Shown: positions 15,993-23,161 of the stretch, piece by piece
Layout: each line of letters starts with the position of its first letter
Position numbering within the stretch: the first letter of the stretch is position 1
NCBI RefSeq assembly: GCF_021403115.1
Contig: NZ_JAJSSH010000019.1
Coordinates: forward strand, 1 to 34,900
Direction: 5' to 3'
Length of the DNA stretch: 34,900 nt
Source: Sphingobium sufflavum
GTDB lineage: Bacteria > Pseudomonadota > Alphaproteobacteria > Sphingomonadales > Sphingomonadaceae
The notes under the pieces: generated by a model
Databases searched by the model: none
What the model was told of the DNA's origin: nothing
Seen by the model: the letters and a program-made list of their open reading frames with translations, nothing else
Position numbers and translations under genes: made by a program

Positions 15993-16069
15993 CCAGCTGG
16001 GCGATTCGAAAGCGTCATCGCTCCCTTCGCACCCTCTTTTTGCCCGCAACAAAGGGGCAATGCAAACGC

Positions 16070-16094
16070 AATTTTTGCAGTGCACAAAAGTGCA
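16070..16094 (-). promoter_or_regulatory. Upstream block shared with the nrtA leader, plus TGCAC-N4-GTGCA dyad
   Basis: On the plus strand the block AATTTTTGCAGTGCACA (16070-16086) matches AATTTTTGCAACGCACA before nrtA (20992-21008) at 15 of 17 bases. A dyad TGCACAAAAGTGCA covers 16081-16094. The block lies 83 nt before the first hexaloop here and 81 nt before it in the nrtA leader. Probably an activator site or promoter element; no consensus -35/-10 or -24/-12 fits cleanly. Confidence 0.5.
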
Positions 16095-16109
16095 TCACCC
16101 CGCATTTTA

Positions 16110-16128
16110 CTGCCTGTTTTTTAGGCAG
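16110..16128. other. Small stem-loop CTGCCT/AGGCAG
   Basis: A perfect 6-bp stem around GTTTTTT, between the porin terminator and leader B. It may back up termination of the nrt operon or insulate the leader promoter. No further evidence of function. Confidence 0.35.
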
Positions 16129-16138
16129 GGCCACATCG

Positions 16139-16188
16139 AAAAGCCGGGCCTCGCGATGGGAAGTTTCCTCCTCCATCGGAAGCCCGGC
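16139..16188 (-). terminator. Intrinsic terminator of the nrtABC-porin operon
   Basis: Read leftward, GCCGGGC and CGATGG on one side pair with CCATCG and GCCCGGC on the other in a two-part stem, followed by TTTT at 16142-16139. It lies 62 bases after the porin stop codon. Confidence 0.7.
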
Positions 16189-16249
16189 CTGCCGGTCGCC
16201 CTCGCCCGTTTCGGGCCTGTCGGTTATCCGATCTCAGCCCGCACTGGCG

Positions 16250-17494
16250 TCACAGGGCATAATCGATCTGCGCCCAGAACTTCTTCGTATCGGCATCGCC
16301 GGTATAGCTGGCCACGCCCTTGCGCTGATAATCCGCATATTTGACCAGCGCCGTTAGATGCTTGTTGAGCTTCAGCGTGACCTGCGCATTATATTCGTCG
16401 CCATAATGGATCGAGAGACGGTCGCTGTCGAAACGGTGGAAGGTGAAGTTTGCGGCCAGCGGTCCCATCTTCCCCACCTTGGGCCAGGCATAGCCGATAC
16501 CGACGTAATAATCCTGAAGGCCGGTGGTCGGCGTGGTCAGGAACTTGTCCGCCCATCCGTTGAACTTGTGCAGCGTCGCCAGCGGCGTCTGAAAGGCGAA
16601 ATTCGCACGGGGATCGGACCCCAGCAGTTCATAGCCTCCGGTCAGCTTGAACCCCTTGATGTCGATGATCCCCTCGACCATCACATAATCGGCCGCATAG
16701 CGATTGGGGTTGAGGCCCAGATCGCTCTGATGGGCATAGATGCCGGTCAGCGCCCATTTCACCTTCTTGCCCAGCGGGAGGGTGGCATTGGCCCGCACGC
16801 CATAGGTCTGGCTGCTGTTGGCATAGGCATAGCTCTCGTCATAGTCGATCAGGTAGGAAAAGCCCTTGAGCGCGAACTTGCCCTGCTTCACGCCCGCGCT
16901 CAGGAAGACGAAATCGCCGCCGTTCGCCTCTCTGGCGTCCGCCTCGATGCCATAAATGGTGCGCTGCGATATGGCATAGGTGCCGTCGAGCTGCACCGGT
17001 CCGACCTTGGCCTCGACCCGCACGGCGTCGAACGTCTGCTCATTCTGGCGCCATGCGACCGAACCGACGAAACGCTGGTCGTCCAGGTTGATCCGCTGGC
17101 GGCCCAGCGTCGCGGTGACGGCCTTGGACTTATACTGGATCTGGGCGCGGTTGAGGTCAATATTCGCCGGGTCGGCGACGACGGGATACAGGGTGCGCCG
17201 CTGCCCGCTGCTCACCGCGAAGGGGAAGGCGTTATAATCATTGGCAATCGCCAGCGTGCCTTCCACTTCGCCCAATACCGAGAGGCGCCCCTTGCTGATC
17301 TCCCCACCCATCCGCAGGCGCAGCGTCACCGCATCCGCATCGCGCGTTTTGGTCAGCGGCGCAGGGCCGTCCTGCTCCACCGTTTCGTAGCGCAGCCGCG
17401 CATCCACGATGGGCTTGAACTTGATGTCCTGCGCGACGGCGGGCGTGGTGGCGACGACCGCAAATGCGCACAATAGAATGGATAGTTTCCGCAT
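16250..17494 (-). CDS. Outer-membrane porin, alginate-export (AlgE-like) family
   Basis: A 414-residue precursor with a signal peptide ending near AVAQ-D (residue 21) and a body of alternating strands: DIKFKPIVDARLRYETV, LGRQRINLDDQRFVGSVAWRQ (a hallmark of the alginate-export family), then repeated tyrosine/glycine-rich strands and a terminal FWAQIDYAL ending on a hydrophobic residue, as outer-membrane barrels do. Family members are outer-membrane channels for alginate or other anionic or small solutes. It is the last gene of the leftward nrtABC operon, 94 bases after nrtC, and precedes the terminator at 16139. The likely inference is that it lets nitrate cross the outer membrane; alginate export is not suggested by the context. 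An AGAGGGGGAAA stretch precedes the ATG. Confidence 0.83.
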   Translation of the reverse strand: MRKLSILLCAFAVVATTPAVAQDIKFKPIVDARLRYETVEQDGPAPLTKTRDADAVTLRLRMGGEISKGRLSVLGEVEGTLAIANDYNAFPFAVSSGQRRTLYPVVADPANIDLNRAQIQYKSKAVTATLGRQRINLDDQRFVGSVAWRQNEQTFDAVRVEAKVGPVQLDGTYAISQRTIYGIEADAREANGGDFVFLSAGVKQGKFALKGFSYLIDYDESYAYANSSQTYGVRANATLPLGKKVKWALTGIYAHQSDLGLNPNRYAADYVMVEGIIDIKGFKLTGGYELLGSDPRANFAFQTPLATLHKFNGWADKFLTTPTTGLQDYYVGIGYAWPKVGKMGPLAANFTFHRFDSDRLSIHYGDEYNAQVTLKLNKHLTALVKYADYQRKGVASYTGDADTKKFWAQIDYAL

Positions 17495-17563
17495 AATTTC
17501 CCCCTCTTGGCCTGATGGCTTTTTCGCCTTTCAGGACATCCCCTCATGTCGTTCTGGATGGAT

Positions 17564-17585
17564 GGGCGGCCCCGCAAGGCCGCCC
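17564..17585 (-). other. Intercistronic hairpin between nrtC and the porin gene
   Basis: GGGCGGCC pairs perfectly with GGCCGCCC around a 6-nt loop, 3 bases after the nrtC stop codon and without a T run. It is more likely to protect the upstream mRNA end or reduce read-through to the porin than to terminate fully. Confidence 0.45.
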
Positions 17586-17588
17586 CGC

Positions 17589-18392
17589 TCACGCGGCCAG
17601 CGAGGCCGGGTTGCGATAGCGTTCGTGCAGGAAGTGGATCACCGCATGGCGCGCATCCGCATAATCAGCGGTGTCGATGGCCTCCAGCCGGTTGCGCGGC
17701 CGGGCGATGTTCACGGCGCGATCCTCCCCGATGCGCGCTGCCGGGCCATTGGTCATCATCACCACCCGGTCGGCCAGCAGCACGGCCTCGTCCACGTCAT
17801 GGGTAATCATCAGCACCGTGTTGTTGAGCCGCGCCTGCAATTCCATCACCACATCCTGCAACGCTGCCCGCGTCAGCGCGTCCAGCGCGCCAAAGGGTTC
17901 GTCCATCAACAGCACGCGCGGGTTCATGGCGATGGCGCGGGCGATGCCGACCCGCTGCTTCATGCCGCCGGACAATTCGCCGGGCCGCTTGGCCGCCGCA
18001 TGGCCCATCTGGACGAGGTCGAGATTGTGCATGACCCAATCCTTGCGCTCCCCCTTGGACTTGCCCGCCGACGTCTTGTCGACCGCCAGCCGCACATTTT
18101 CCTCCACGGTCAGCCAGGGCAGCAAGCTATGGTCCTGGAACACCACGGCCCGGTCCGGCCCCGGTGCGTCCACTACGTCGCCGTCGAGGAAGATGACGCC
18201 GCGCGTCGGCTTGACCAGCCCCGCCACCGCGTTGAGCAGCGTGGACTTGCCACATCCCGAATGACCGATCAGGGCGACGAACTGTCCCTTGTCGATCGAC
18301 AGGTTGATCGTGTCGAGCGCGCAGAAGGTGCCGCCCCTGGTCGGAAATTCGACCGTGATGTCTTCCAGTGCGAGATAGCTACGCTGTTTCAT
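17589..18392 (-). CDS. nrtC: Nitrate ABC transporter ATP-binding protein
   Basis: A 267-residue ABC ATPase that powers the uptake system. Walker A is GHSGCGKST (residues 43-51), the Q-loop VFQDHSLLPW, signature LSGGMKQRVGIARA, Walker B VLLMDEPFGALDALTR, and the switch histidine is in MITHDVDEAVLLADR. It belongs to the NrtD/SsuB/TauB group (nitrate, sulfonate, taurine); the nitrate role is assigned from its neighbours. It has only the ATPase domain, without the fused solute-binding domain of cyanobacterial NrtC, so nrtC versus nrtD naming is a convention. It starts 12 bases after nrtB with GAGGAGAAAG as ribosome site. Confidence 0.92.
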   Translation of the reverse strand: MKQRSYLALEDITVEFPTRGGTFCALDTINLSIDKGQFVALIGHSGCGKSTLLNAVAGLVKPTRGVIFLDGDVVDAPGPDRAVVFQDHSLLPWLTVEENVRLAVDKTSAGKSKGERKDWVMHNLDLVQMGHAAAKRPGELSGGMKQRVGIARAIAMNPRVLLMDEPFGALDALTRAALQDVVMELQARLNNTVLMITHDVDEAVLLADRVVMMTNGPAARIGEDRAVNIARPRNRLEAIDTADYADARHAVIHFLHERYRNPASLAA

Positions 18393-18404
18393 GGCTCTTT
18401 CTCC

Positions 18405-19367
18405 TCAGTTCGTGCGGCCGACGAGGCGGCCAAGGAGGGCGACAAGGCGGTCCAGCGTAAAGCCGACCAGACCGATCCAGACGAGGGCGACGATAGTGTC
18501 GGTCAGCAACGAACTGTTGTAGCTGTCCCAGATGAAGAAGCCGACGCCCGTGCCGCCCTGCACCATCTCGGCGGCGACGATGGCCAGCCAGCTCATGCCC
18601 ACGCCGATGCGCAGGCCGGTGAACATGTGCGGCACGGTGGCGGGCAGCATGATCTTGGTGAAATATTCGAACGGGTTGAGCGCCAGCACCTTGGCCACGT
18701 TGCGATAGGCCGCCGGAATGGTCTGCACGCCCACCGCCGTGTTCAGGATCACCGGCCAGATGGCGGTGATGAAGATCAGGAAGATGGCGGACGGCCCAGC
18801 CTGCTGGAAAATCGCGAGGCTCAGCGGCAACCAGGCCAGCGGCGGTACGGTCCGCAGCACCTGGAACAGAGGATCGAGCGCCCGGAACGCGAACTGGCTC
18901 TGCCCGATCAGCACGCCCAGCGCGATACCGACCACCGCCGCGATGCTATAGCCCTTCAGCACGCGGCCAAGGCTGGTCAGCACATGACCCGCAATGCCAA
19001 CATCACCCGATTCCTCGATCTTCAGGCCCAGACCGCTGATCTCCACACCCTTGAACGGATGCACGATCACCTCATGGCTTTCCTCCCAGACCTTCACCGG
19101 GCTGGGAAAGTTGGACTCCGGCGATCCGCACAGCATCTGCCACACGAACAGCAGCGCCATGACCATGAAGAAGGTGGGCAGCACCGACGCCGCCACCGCC
19201 TGCGCCTTGACCGCCAGCGGATGCGTGGGCGTGGGGATGGGCGGAAAGCGGCGGCGCGCTATGGCCGTTTCCGGGTAGCGCACGATGACACCGCGCTCAC
19301 TGGCGGCCGGGGCGCCCCCACCGGCCGAAGCCGATGGGTCGCCGGGTGCGATATTGGGCGAAGCCAT
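18405..19367 (-). CDS. nrtB: Nitrate ABC transporter permease
   Basis: A 320-residue inner-membrane permease of the NrtB/SsuC/TauC type. A proline-rich cytoplasmic N-terminus of about 65 residues (FPPIPTPTHPL) precedes about six membrane segments, starting VLPTFFMVMALLFVWQML. The ATPase-contact EAA loop is visible as EYFTKIMLPATVPHMFTGLRIGVG. I start at MASPNIAPGD (19367), because GAGGAGG follows directly on the nrtA stop 9 bases upstream; the frame is open much further but runs back through nrtA. The nrtA-nrtB-nrtC order and spacing mark one operon. Confidence 0.92.
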   Translation of the reverse strand: MASPNIAPGDPSASAGGGAPAASERGVIVRYPETAIARRRFPPIPTPTHPLAVKAQAVAASVLPTFFMVMALLFVWQMLCGSPESNFPSPVKVWEESHEVIVHPFKGVEISGLGLKIEESGDVGIAGHVLTSLGRVLKGYSIAAVVGIALGVLIGQSQFAFRALDPLFQVLRTVPPLAWLPLSLAIFQQAGPSAIFLIFITAIWPVILNTAVGVQTIPAAYRNVAKVLALNPFEYFTKIMLPATVPHMFTGLRIGVGMSWLAIVAAEMVQGGTGVGFFIWDSYNSSLLTDTIVALVWIGLVGFTLDRLVALLGRLVGRTN

Positions 19368-19381
19368 GTCGTTGGTCCTCC

Positions 19382-20674
19382 TCAGACGCGCTTGATGGCA
19401 AGGCTGGCCAGATAGGCCTTGGGATTGGCGGGATCGAAGGTCTTGCCGTCGAAGAATTTCTCGACGCCCCGGCTGTCGCTCGCCGGACCCTTGCCGCCCA
19501 GCGTCGCAGCAGCCTTGCGCCAGATGTCGGAGCGGTTGACCTTTGCGATGGTCGCGGTCGTGTTCAGGCTGGTGGGCAGCTTGCCCCACCGCTGCTCCTC
19601 GGTCAGGAACCACAGGTCATGGCTCTTGTACGGGAAGCTGGCATAGCCGCTCCAGAACTTCATCTTGAAGGCAGCGTTGGGGAATTTGCGCCCATCGCCC
19701 ATATTGAAATTGCCCTGCAAGCGGTCGGCAATGTCCGTGATCGGGCATTTCAGATAGTCGCGCCCCGCAATCGTGCCCGCCAGACGGGTGATGTTGCCCG
19801 GATCGTCCGCCCAGCGCTGCGCCTCCAGCACCGCCGCGGTAATCGCCACCGCCGCGCGCGGATTCTTCGCGACCCAGTCGGACCGCATGGCGAAGCTCTT
19901 TTCCGGGTGGTTCGCCCACATCTGGCCGGTGGAGACGGCGGTATAACCCAGATTCTGCGCCACAAGCTGGTCGTTCCACGGCTCGCCGACGCAGAAGGCG
20001 TCCATCGTGTCCGCCTTCATGTTGGCGACCATCTGCGGCGGCGGGATGGTGATGAGTTCCACATCCTTGTCGGGGTCGATGCCGCCCGCTGCCAGCCAGT
20101 AGCGGATCCACATGTCATGCGTGCCGCCGGGGAAGGTCATGGCCATGGTGATCTTCTTGCCCGCCTGCTTGCGCGCGGCGATCACGCCCTTCATCTTGGC
20201 CGCATTCAGATCGACCTTCGCGCCCAGATATTCCTTGGACACCGAAATCGCCTGCCCGTTGACGTTCAGCCGGGCCAGGATGCTCATCGGCGTCGCCTTG
20301 CCGATGGTGCCCAGCGTCAGCAGATAGGGCATGGGCGTCAAGATATGCGCGCCGTCAATGCCGCCGCCGCCGCTGCCCAGCACCAGATTGTCGCGCGTCG
20401 CGCCCCAGCTTGCCTGCTTCAGCACCTCGACTTCCGGCAGGCCATACTTGGCGAACAGCCCCATTTCCTTGGCGATGATGAGCGGCGCGGCATCGGTCAG
20501 CGCGATGAAGCCCAGCTTGGCACCCTTGACCTCCGGCCCCGGCCCCGCCGCAAAGGCGCCCGAAGGAAAGGCTTGCTGCGCCGCAGCAGCGACCGCCACC
20601 GTACCGCTGGTTTTCAGCAGGCCACGACGGCTGATGCCACATGCATCCCTATCCTTGACATTTCCGTTATCCAT
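19382..20674 (-). CDS. nrtA: Nitrate ABC transporter substrate-binding protein (Tat-exported)
   Basis: A 430-residue periplasmic binding protein of the NrtA/CmpA family. The N-terminus has a twin-arginine signal (ISRRGLLKTSG, R16-R17, followed by an alanine-rich stretch to about residue 43). The mature part begins VKGAKLGFIALTDAAPLIIAKEMGLF and contains MTFPGGTHDMWIRYWLAAGGIDPD and VGEPWNDQLVAQ, typical of the nitrate/bicarbonate binders. AAGGAG lies 9 bases before the ATG at 20674. An attenuator lies in its 5' leader, so this operon should be turned on by NasT. The cytoplasmic NasS encoded just upstream is a visible relative without a signal sequence. Confidence 0.94.
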   Translation of the reverse strand: MDNGNVKDRDACGISRRGLLKTSGTVAVAAAAQQAFPSGAFAAGPGPEVKGAKLGFIALTDAAPLIIAKEMGLFAKYGLPEVEVLKQASWGATRDNLVLGSGGGGIDGAHILTPMPYLLTLGTIGKATPMSILARLNVNGQAISVSKEYLGAKVDLNAAKMKGVIAARKQAGKKITMAMTFPGGTHDMWIRYWLAAGGIDPDKDVELITIPPPQMVANMKADTMDAFCVGEPWNDQLVAQNLGYTAVSTGQMWANHPEKSFAMRSDWVAKNPRAAVAITAAVLEAQRWADDPGNITRLAGTIAGRDYLKCPITDIADRLQGNFNMGDGRKFPNAAFKMKFWSGYASFPYKSHDLWFLTEEQRWGKLPTSLNTTATIAKVNRSDIWRKAAATLGGKGPASDSRGVEKFFDGKTFDPANPKAYLASLAIKRV

Positions 20675-20810
20675 CGACCCCAACTCCTTCCCGAACCAAG
20701 ATGTGAGCGCCCCTTTGGGCACATGGCGAGCCGTTCGCCGGATCGCTCCGGCGCGCGGTGGATCGCTTCCGAAACCGCGCCCTCACGCCGTTTCAGCCGC
20801 AGAAAACCAA

Positions 20811-20859
20811 ATAAAAAAGCCGCCAGGAGCGGGGTCGTTATTCGACCTCTCCGGGCGGC
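20811..20859 (-). terminator. Leader terminator (attenuator) upstream of nrtA
   Basis: Read leftward, GCCGCCCGGAG (20859-20849) pairs with CTCCTGGCGGC (20829-20819), 10 of 11 positions, enclosing an inner GGTCG/CGACC hairpin, and is followed by TTTTTT at 20818-20813. It lies about 140 bases before the nrtA start, after the nasS gene and inside the leader, so it should stop transcription before nrtA unless prevented. Confidence 0.75.
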
Positions 20860-20916
20860 GTCATTGCCATTCCAGTCCGCAACGGACCGGGCCTGTCCCC
20901 GGCCGCCATTGGCCGG
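20854..20916 (-). promoter_or_regulatory. Probable NasT (ANTAR) target RNA, leader A: two hexaloop hairpins
   Basis: Read leftward, hairpin P1 (20916-20899) is CCGGCC-AATGGC-GGCCGG, a perfect 6-bp stem with a 6-base loop. Hairpin P2 (20873-20854) is GG-aa-TGGC, loop AATGAC, then GCCG-CC. Both loops have A at position 1 and G at position 4, the known ANTAR recognition pattern. P2's 3' arm uses the same GCCGCC that opens the terminator stem. A further stem (CCGGTCCG/CGGACTGG) lies between P1 and P2. The cognate protein NasT is encoded 1.4 kb upstream. Confidence 0.7.
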
Positions 20917-20991
20917 TTTCAGCTATAAGATCGGTGCATCTTCGCTCCGATGAGAGGAAAACTGTCACCGATTCGATCGAGTCGCAAGTGA

Positions 20992-21018
20992 AATTTTTGC
21001 AACGCACAATTTTCGTGC
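20992..21018 (-). promoter_or_regulatory. Upstream block of the nrtA leader with GCAC-N7-GTGC dyad
   Basis: The plus-strand block AATTTTTGCAACGCACA (20992-21008) matches the one at 16070. Overlapping it, on the minus strand, GCAC-GAAAATT-GTGC (21018-21004) has the half-sites and 7-base spacing of NtrC-type operators. Nitrogen control of the nrt operon would make sense. NtrC binding is inference from the half-sites only. Confidence 0.45.
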
Positions 21019-21080
21019 CGGGCGCGTGGGTTACGGGCTTTCGCACACCGCTGGCCGTCACCGATCAGCGCTCAATGGCT

Positions 21081-22283
21081 CTAGCGGTCGCTGGCCAGAT
21101 AACCGAATGGATCGTCGGGGTCGAAAAGCCGTCCGTCGAAGAAAGCATCCGGTCCCATCACCAGCCGCCCGCCATGGCTGCCCGCGCCCAGCGGCGCACT
21201 GATCGCTCCCTCCACCTTCAGGCTGGCGCCCGGCAGCACCGCGCCCGTCCCGGCAAAGGCGGACCGATAGACATCGGGCCGGAACACCGCTGCGGCCGCC
21301 GCAAAGCCTTCCTCCGTCGGCTTGGCATGGCCCCAGCGCACCATCTGCGAATAGAGCCACATCGCCTGGCTGCGCCATGGGAAGTTCGCCGCCTCGCCAT
21401 GCAGCACCAGGAAATCCTCCACCCTGGTCGGCTCCCCGCCTCGCTGGCAGATCATCCGGCCCGTGATGGCGCGGGCGATCACCGCCTGTGGCAGGCCGAT
21501 ATATTCCTCCCGCGCCAGCAGTCTGGCCACCATGTCGGTATGGCCCGGGTCCAGCACCACCTGCCCTGCCGCATAGAGGGCGCGCAGCAGCGCCTCCACG
21601 TCGGGCCGGCGATCCTCCAGCAGTTCGGAGCGGAAGGCGAGCAACTTCTCCACGCCGCGCGTCCAGATGCGGCTGGTGGAGGAGATGATGACCCCGTCGC
21701 CCCGCTCGACCGCCAGGCTGTTCCACGGCTCCCCAACCACCGATGCGTCGATTTCGCCCGCCGCAAAGGCGTCCGCGATCAGCGGCGGGGCGACCACCAC
21801 GATCTCCACGTCGAAATCGGGATCGCATCCGCAGGCCGCCAGCCAGTAGCGCAGCATGTAATTATGGCTGGAGTAGCGATGCACCACCGCGATCCGCAAC
21901 CGCCGCCCCATCGAAAGCTGCGCCTTCGCCACGGCGGTCAGCCGCTCGCCGACGGTCCGCACATCGGCCTCCATGCCGATGCCCAGTTCCTCCGCCAGCA
22001 CATTGGACACGGCGATGGCATTGCCGTTGAGGCCCAGCATGAAGGGCGCGCCGATCGGCACCGGCGCACGGTCGAGGCCCAGCGCCATGGCTATGGCGAC
22101 CGGCGCAACCAGATGCGCCGCATCCGTCTGCCCATAGGCCAGCCGGTCGCGCACCGTCGCCCATGTCCGGTCCTTGATCAGCGTCAGATGGACGCCTTCC
22201 CGTGCGGCGAGGCCCATCTCATGCGCCACGATGGGCAGGACCGCGTCCACCAGCGGCAGGAAGCCGATGCGGAACTGGCTCAT
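21081..22283 (-). CDS. nasS: Nitrate/nitrite sensor that restrains NasT
   Basis: A 400-residue protein of the NrtA/CmpA fold without a signal sequence, starting directly with MSQFRIGFLPLVDAVLPIVAHEMGLA. It is therefore cytoplasmic, as NasS proteins are. It shares with NrtA the HNYMLRYWLAACGCDPDFD and VVGEPWNSLAVERG segments. NasS is known to hold NasT inactive and release it when nitrate or nitrite binds. The ATG at 22283 shares a base with the nasT stop (TGATG) and has GGGAGG 6 bases upstream; a GTG one codon earlier is possible. It follows nasT, so the pair is one transcript. nrtA lies downstream but has its own leader. Confidence 0.9.
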   Translation of the reverse strand: MSQFRIGFLPLVDAVLPIVAHEMGLAAREGVHLTLIKDRTWATVRDRLAYGQTDAAHLVAPVAIAMALGLDRAPVPIGAPFMLGLNGNAIAVSNVLAEELGIGMEADVRTVGERLTAVAKAQLSMGRRLRIAVVHRYSSHNYMLRYWLAACGCDPDFDVEIVVVAPPLIADAFAAGEIDASVVGEPWNSLAVERGDGVIISSTSRIWTRGVEKLLAFRSELLEDRRPDVEALLRALYAAGQVVLDPGHTDMVARLLAREEYIGLPQAVIARAITGRMICQRGGEPTRVEDFLVLHGEAANFPWRSQAMWLYSQMVRWGHAKPTEEGFAAAAAVFRPDVYRSAFAGTGAVLPGASLKVEGAISAPLGAGSHGGRLVMGPDAFFDGRLFDPDDPFGYLASDR

Positions 22284-22861
22284 CACTCGCCTCCCAATAT
22301 GCTGTCTGCGGTGATGAGCGCCTCGGCGATCTCCACGATCCGCCGCCCGCTGTCCATCGCCTGCTTGCGCAGCAGCGCATAGGCCGCCGGTTCGTCCACC
22401 TTGCGTCGCTTCATCAGCAGCATCTTCGCCTTGTCGATGGTCTTGCGCTCCGCCAGCGCGGACCGCGCCTCATGCAATTCGGATTGCAGGCGGGAGAAGG
22501 CGTTGAACCGGCGGATCGCCAGTTCGACCACGGGCCTGATCCGGTCCTTGCGCAGGCCATCGACCACATAGGCGGAAATGCCCGCATCGACCGCGTCCCC
22601 GATGGAGGCGTCGTCCGACTGATCGACGAACATGGCGATGGGCCGGGCCACCGCGCGGGACAGGGCGAAACTTTCCTCCAGCATGTCGCGGCTGGGATTT
22701 TCCAGGTTGATGAGCACCACGTCGGGCGCCAGCCTTTCCAGCGCGGCGACCACCCCCCGGCGGTCGAGCAACACGGTGACGTCGGTCAGGCCCGCTTCGC
22801 GCAGCCCCTCCTCGATCACCGCAGCGCGTGCGGCGCTTTCGTCGATAACGGCGATCTTCAC
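22283..22861 (-). CDS. nasT: ANTAR-domain transcription antiterminator
   Basis: A 192-residue response-regulator-like protein. Residues 1-120 are a receiver fold (KIAVIDESAARAAVIEEGL) and residues 125-185 are an ANTAR RNA-binding domain (LAERKTIDKAKMLLMKRRKVDEPAAYALLRKQAMDSGRRIVEIAEALI, whose conserved alanines and lysines are typical). NasT binds paired hexaloop hairpins in nitrate-operon leaders and blocks terminator formation. Two fitting leaders lie in this window. The receiver has N52 (LINLENPS) where the phosphorylated aspartate normally sits and VVDG where the conserved lysine is expected, so it is probably not controlled by phosphorylation, in keeping with control by NasS. Start GTG at 22861, where homology begins; an upstream in-frame start at 22915 has no support. 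Confidence 0.93.
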   Translation of the reverse strand: MKIAVIDESAARAAVIEEGLREAGLTDVTVLLDRRGVVAALERLAPDVVLINLENPSRDMLEESFALSRAVARPIAMFVDQSDDASIGDAVDAGISAYVVDGLRKDRIRPVVELAIRRFNAFSRLQSELHEARSALAERKTIDKAKMLLMKRRKVDEPAAYALLRKQAMDSGRRIVEIAEALITADSILGGE

Positions 22862-23103
22862 TGCGCGAACACCCCAATTACGTTGCAGTGCATCATAGGC
22901 TCCATCGGCTAGCAAGAACGGCGCGCCGGGTAAACCGGGGTTGGGACAATCTGTCCTGCTTTTCGGACCTCCGCTTCCAGCCTATATATTCGCCACCTAT
23001 TGGGAAAACGACGTTCTAATTTTGCTTGCGATGGTGTCCGCATTTGGGGATAGCCCGGTCCCATCGACCGCGCGATCATTGCGCCCCTGCCGGGCACCGC
23101 GCA

Positions 23104-23132
23104 TTGCTATACAGGCTGAGCATTTGTACCAT
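23104..23132 (+). promoter_or_regulatory. Candidate promoter of the Rieske oxygenase gene
   Basis: TTGCTA and TACCAT are separated by 17 bases and lie 29 bases before the GTG start. Match to the vegetative consensus is partial and found by eye. The 300-base gap between nasT and this gene must also hold the nasT promoter, which I could not place. Confidence 0.3.
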
Positions 23133-23161
23133 AGCCATCAGAGCTTTGACAGGAGAGACAG

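Noticed and set aside
21004..21019. Sigma-54 promoter before nrtA (minus strand GGCACGAAAATTGT)
   Set aside because: It resembles TGGCACG-N4-TTGC, but the essential GC of the -12 element reads GT at the right spacing; the GCAC-N7-GTGC dyad explains the bases better.
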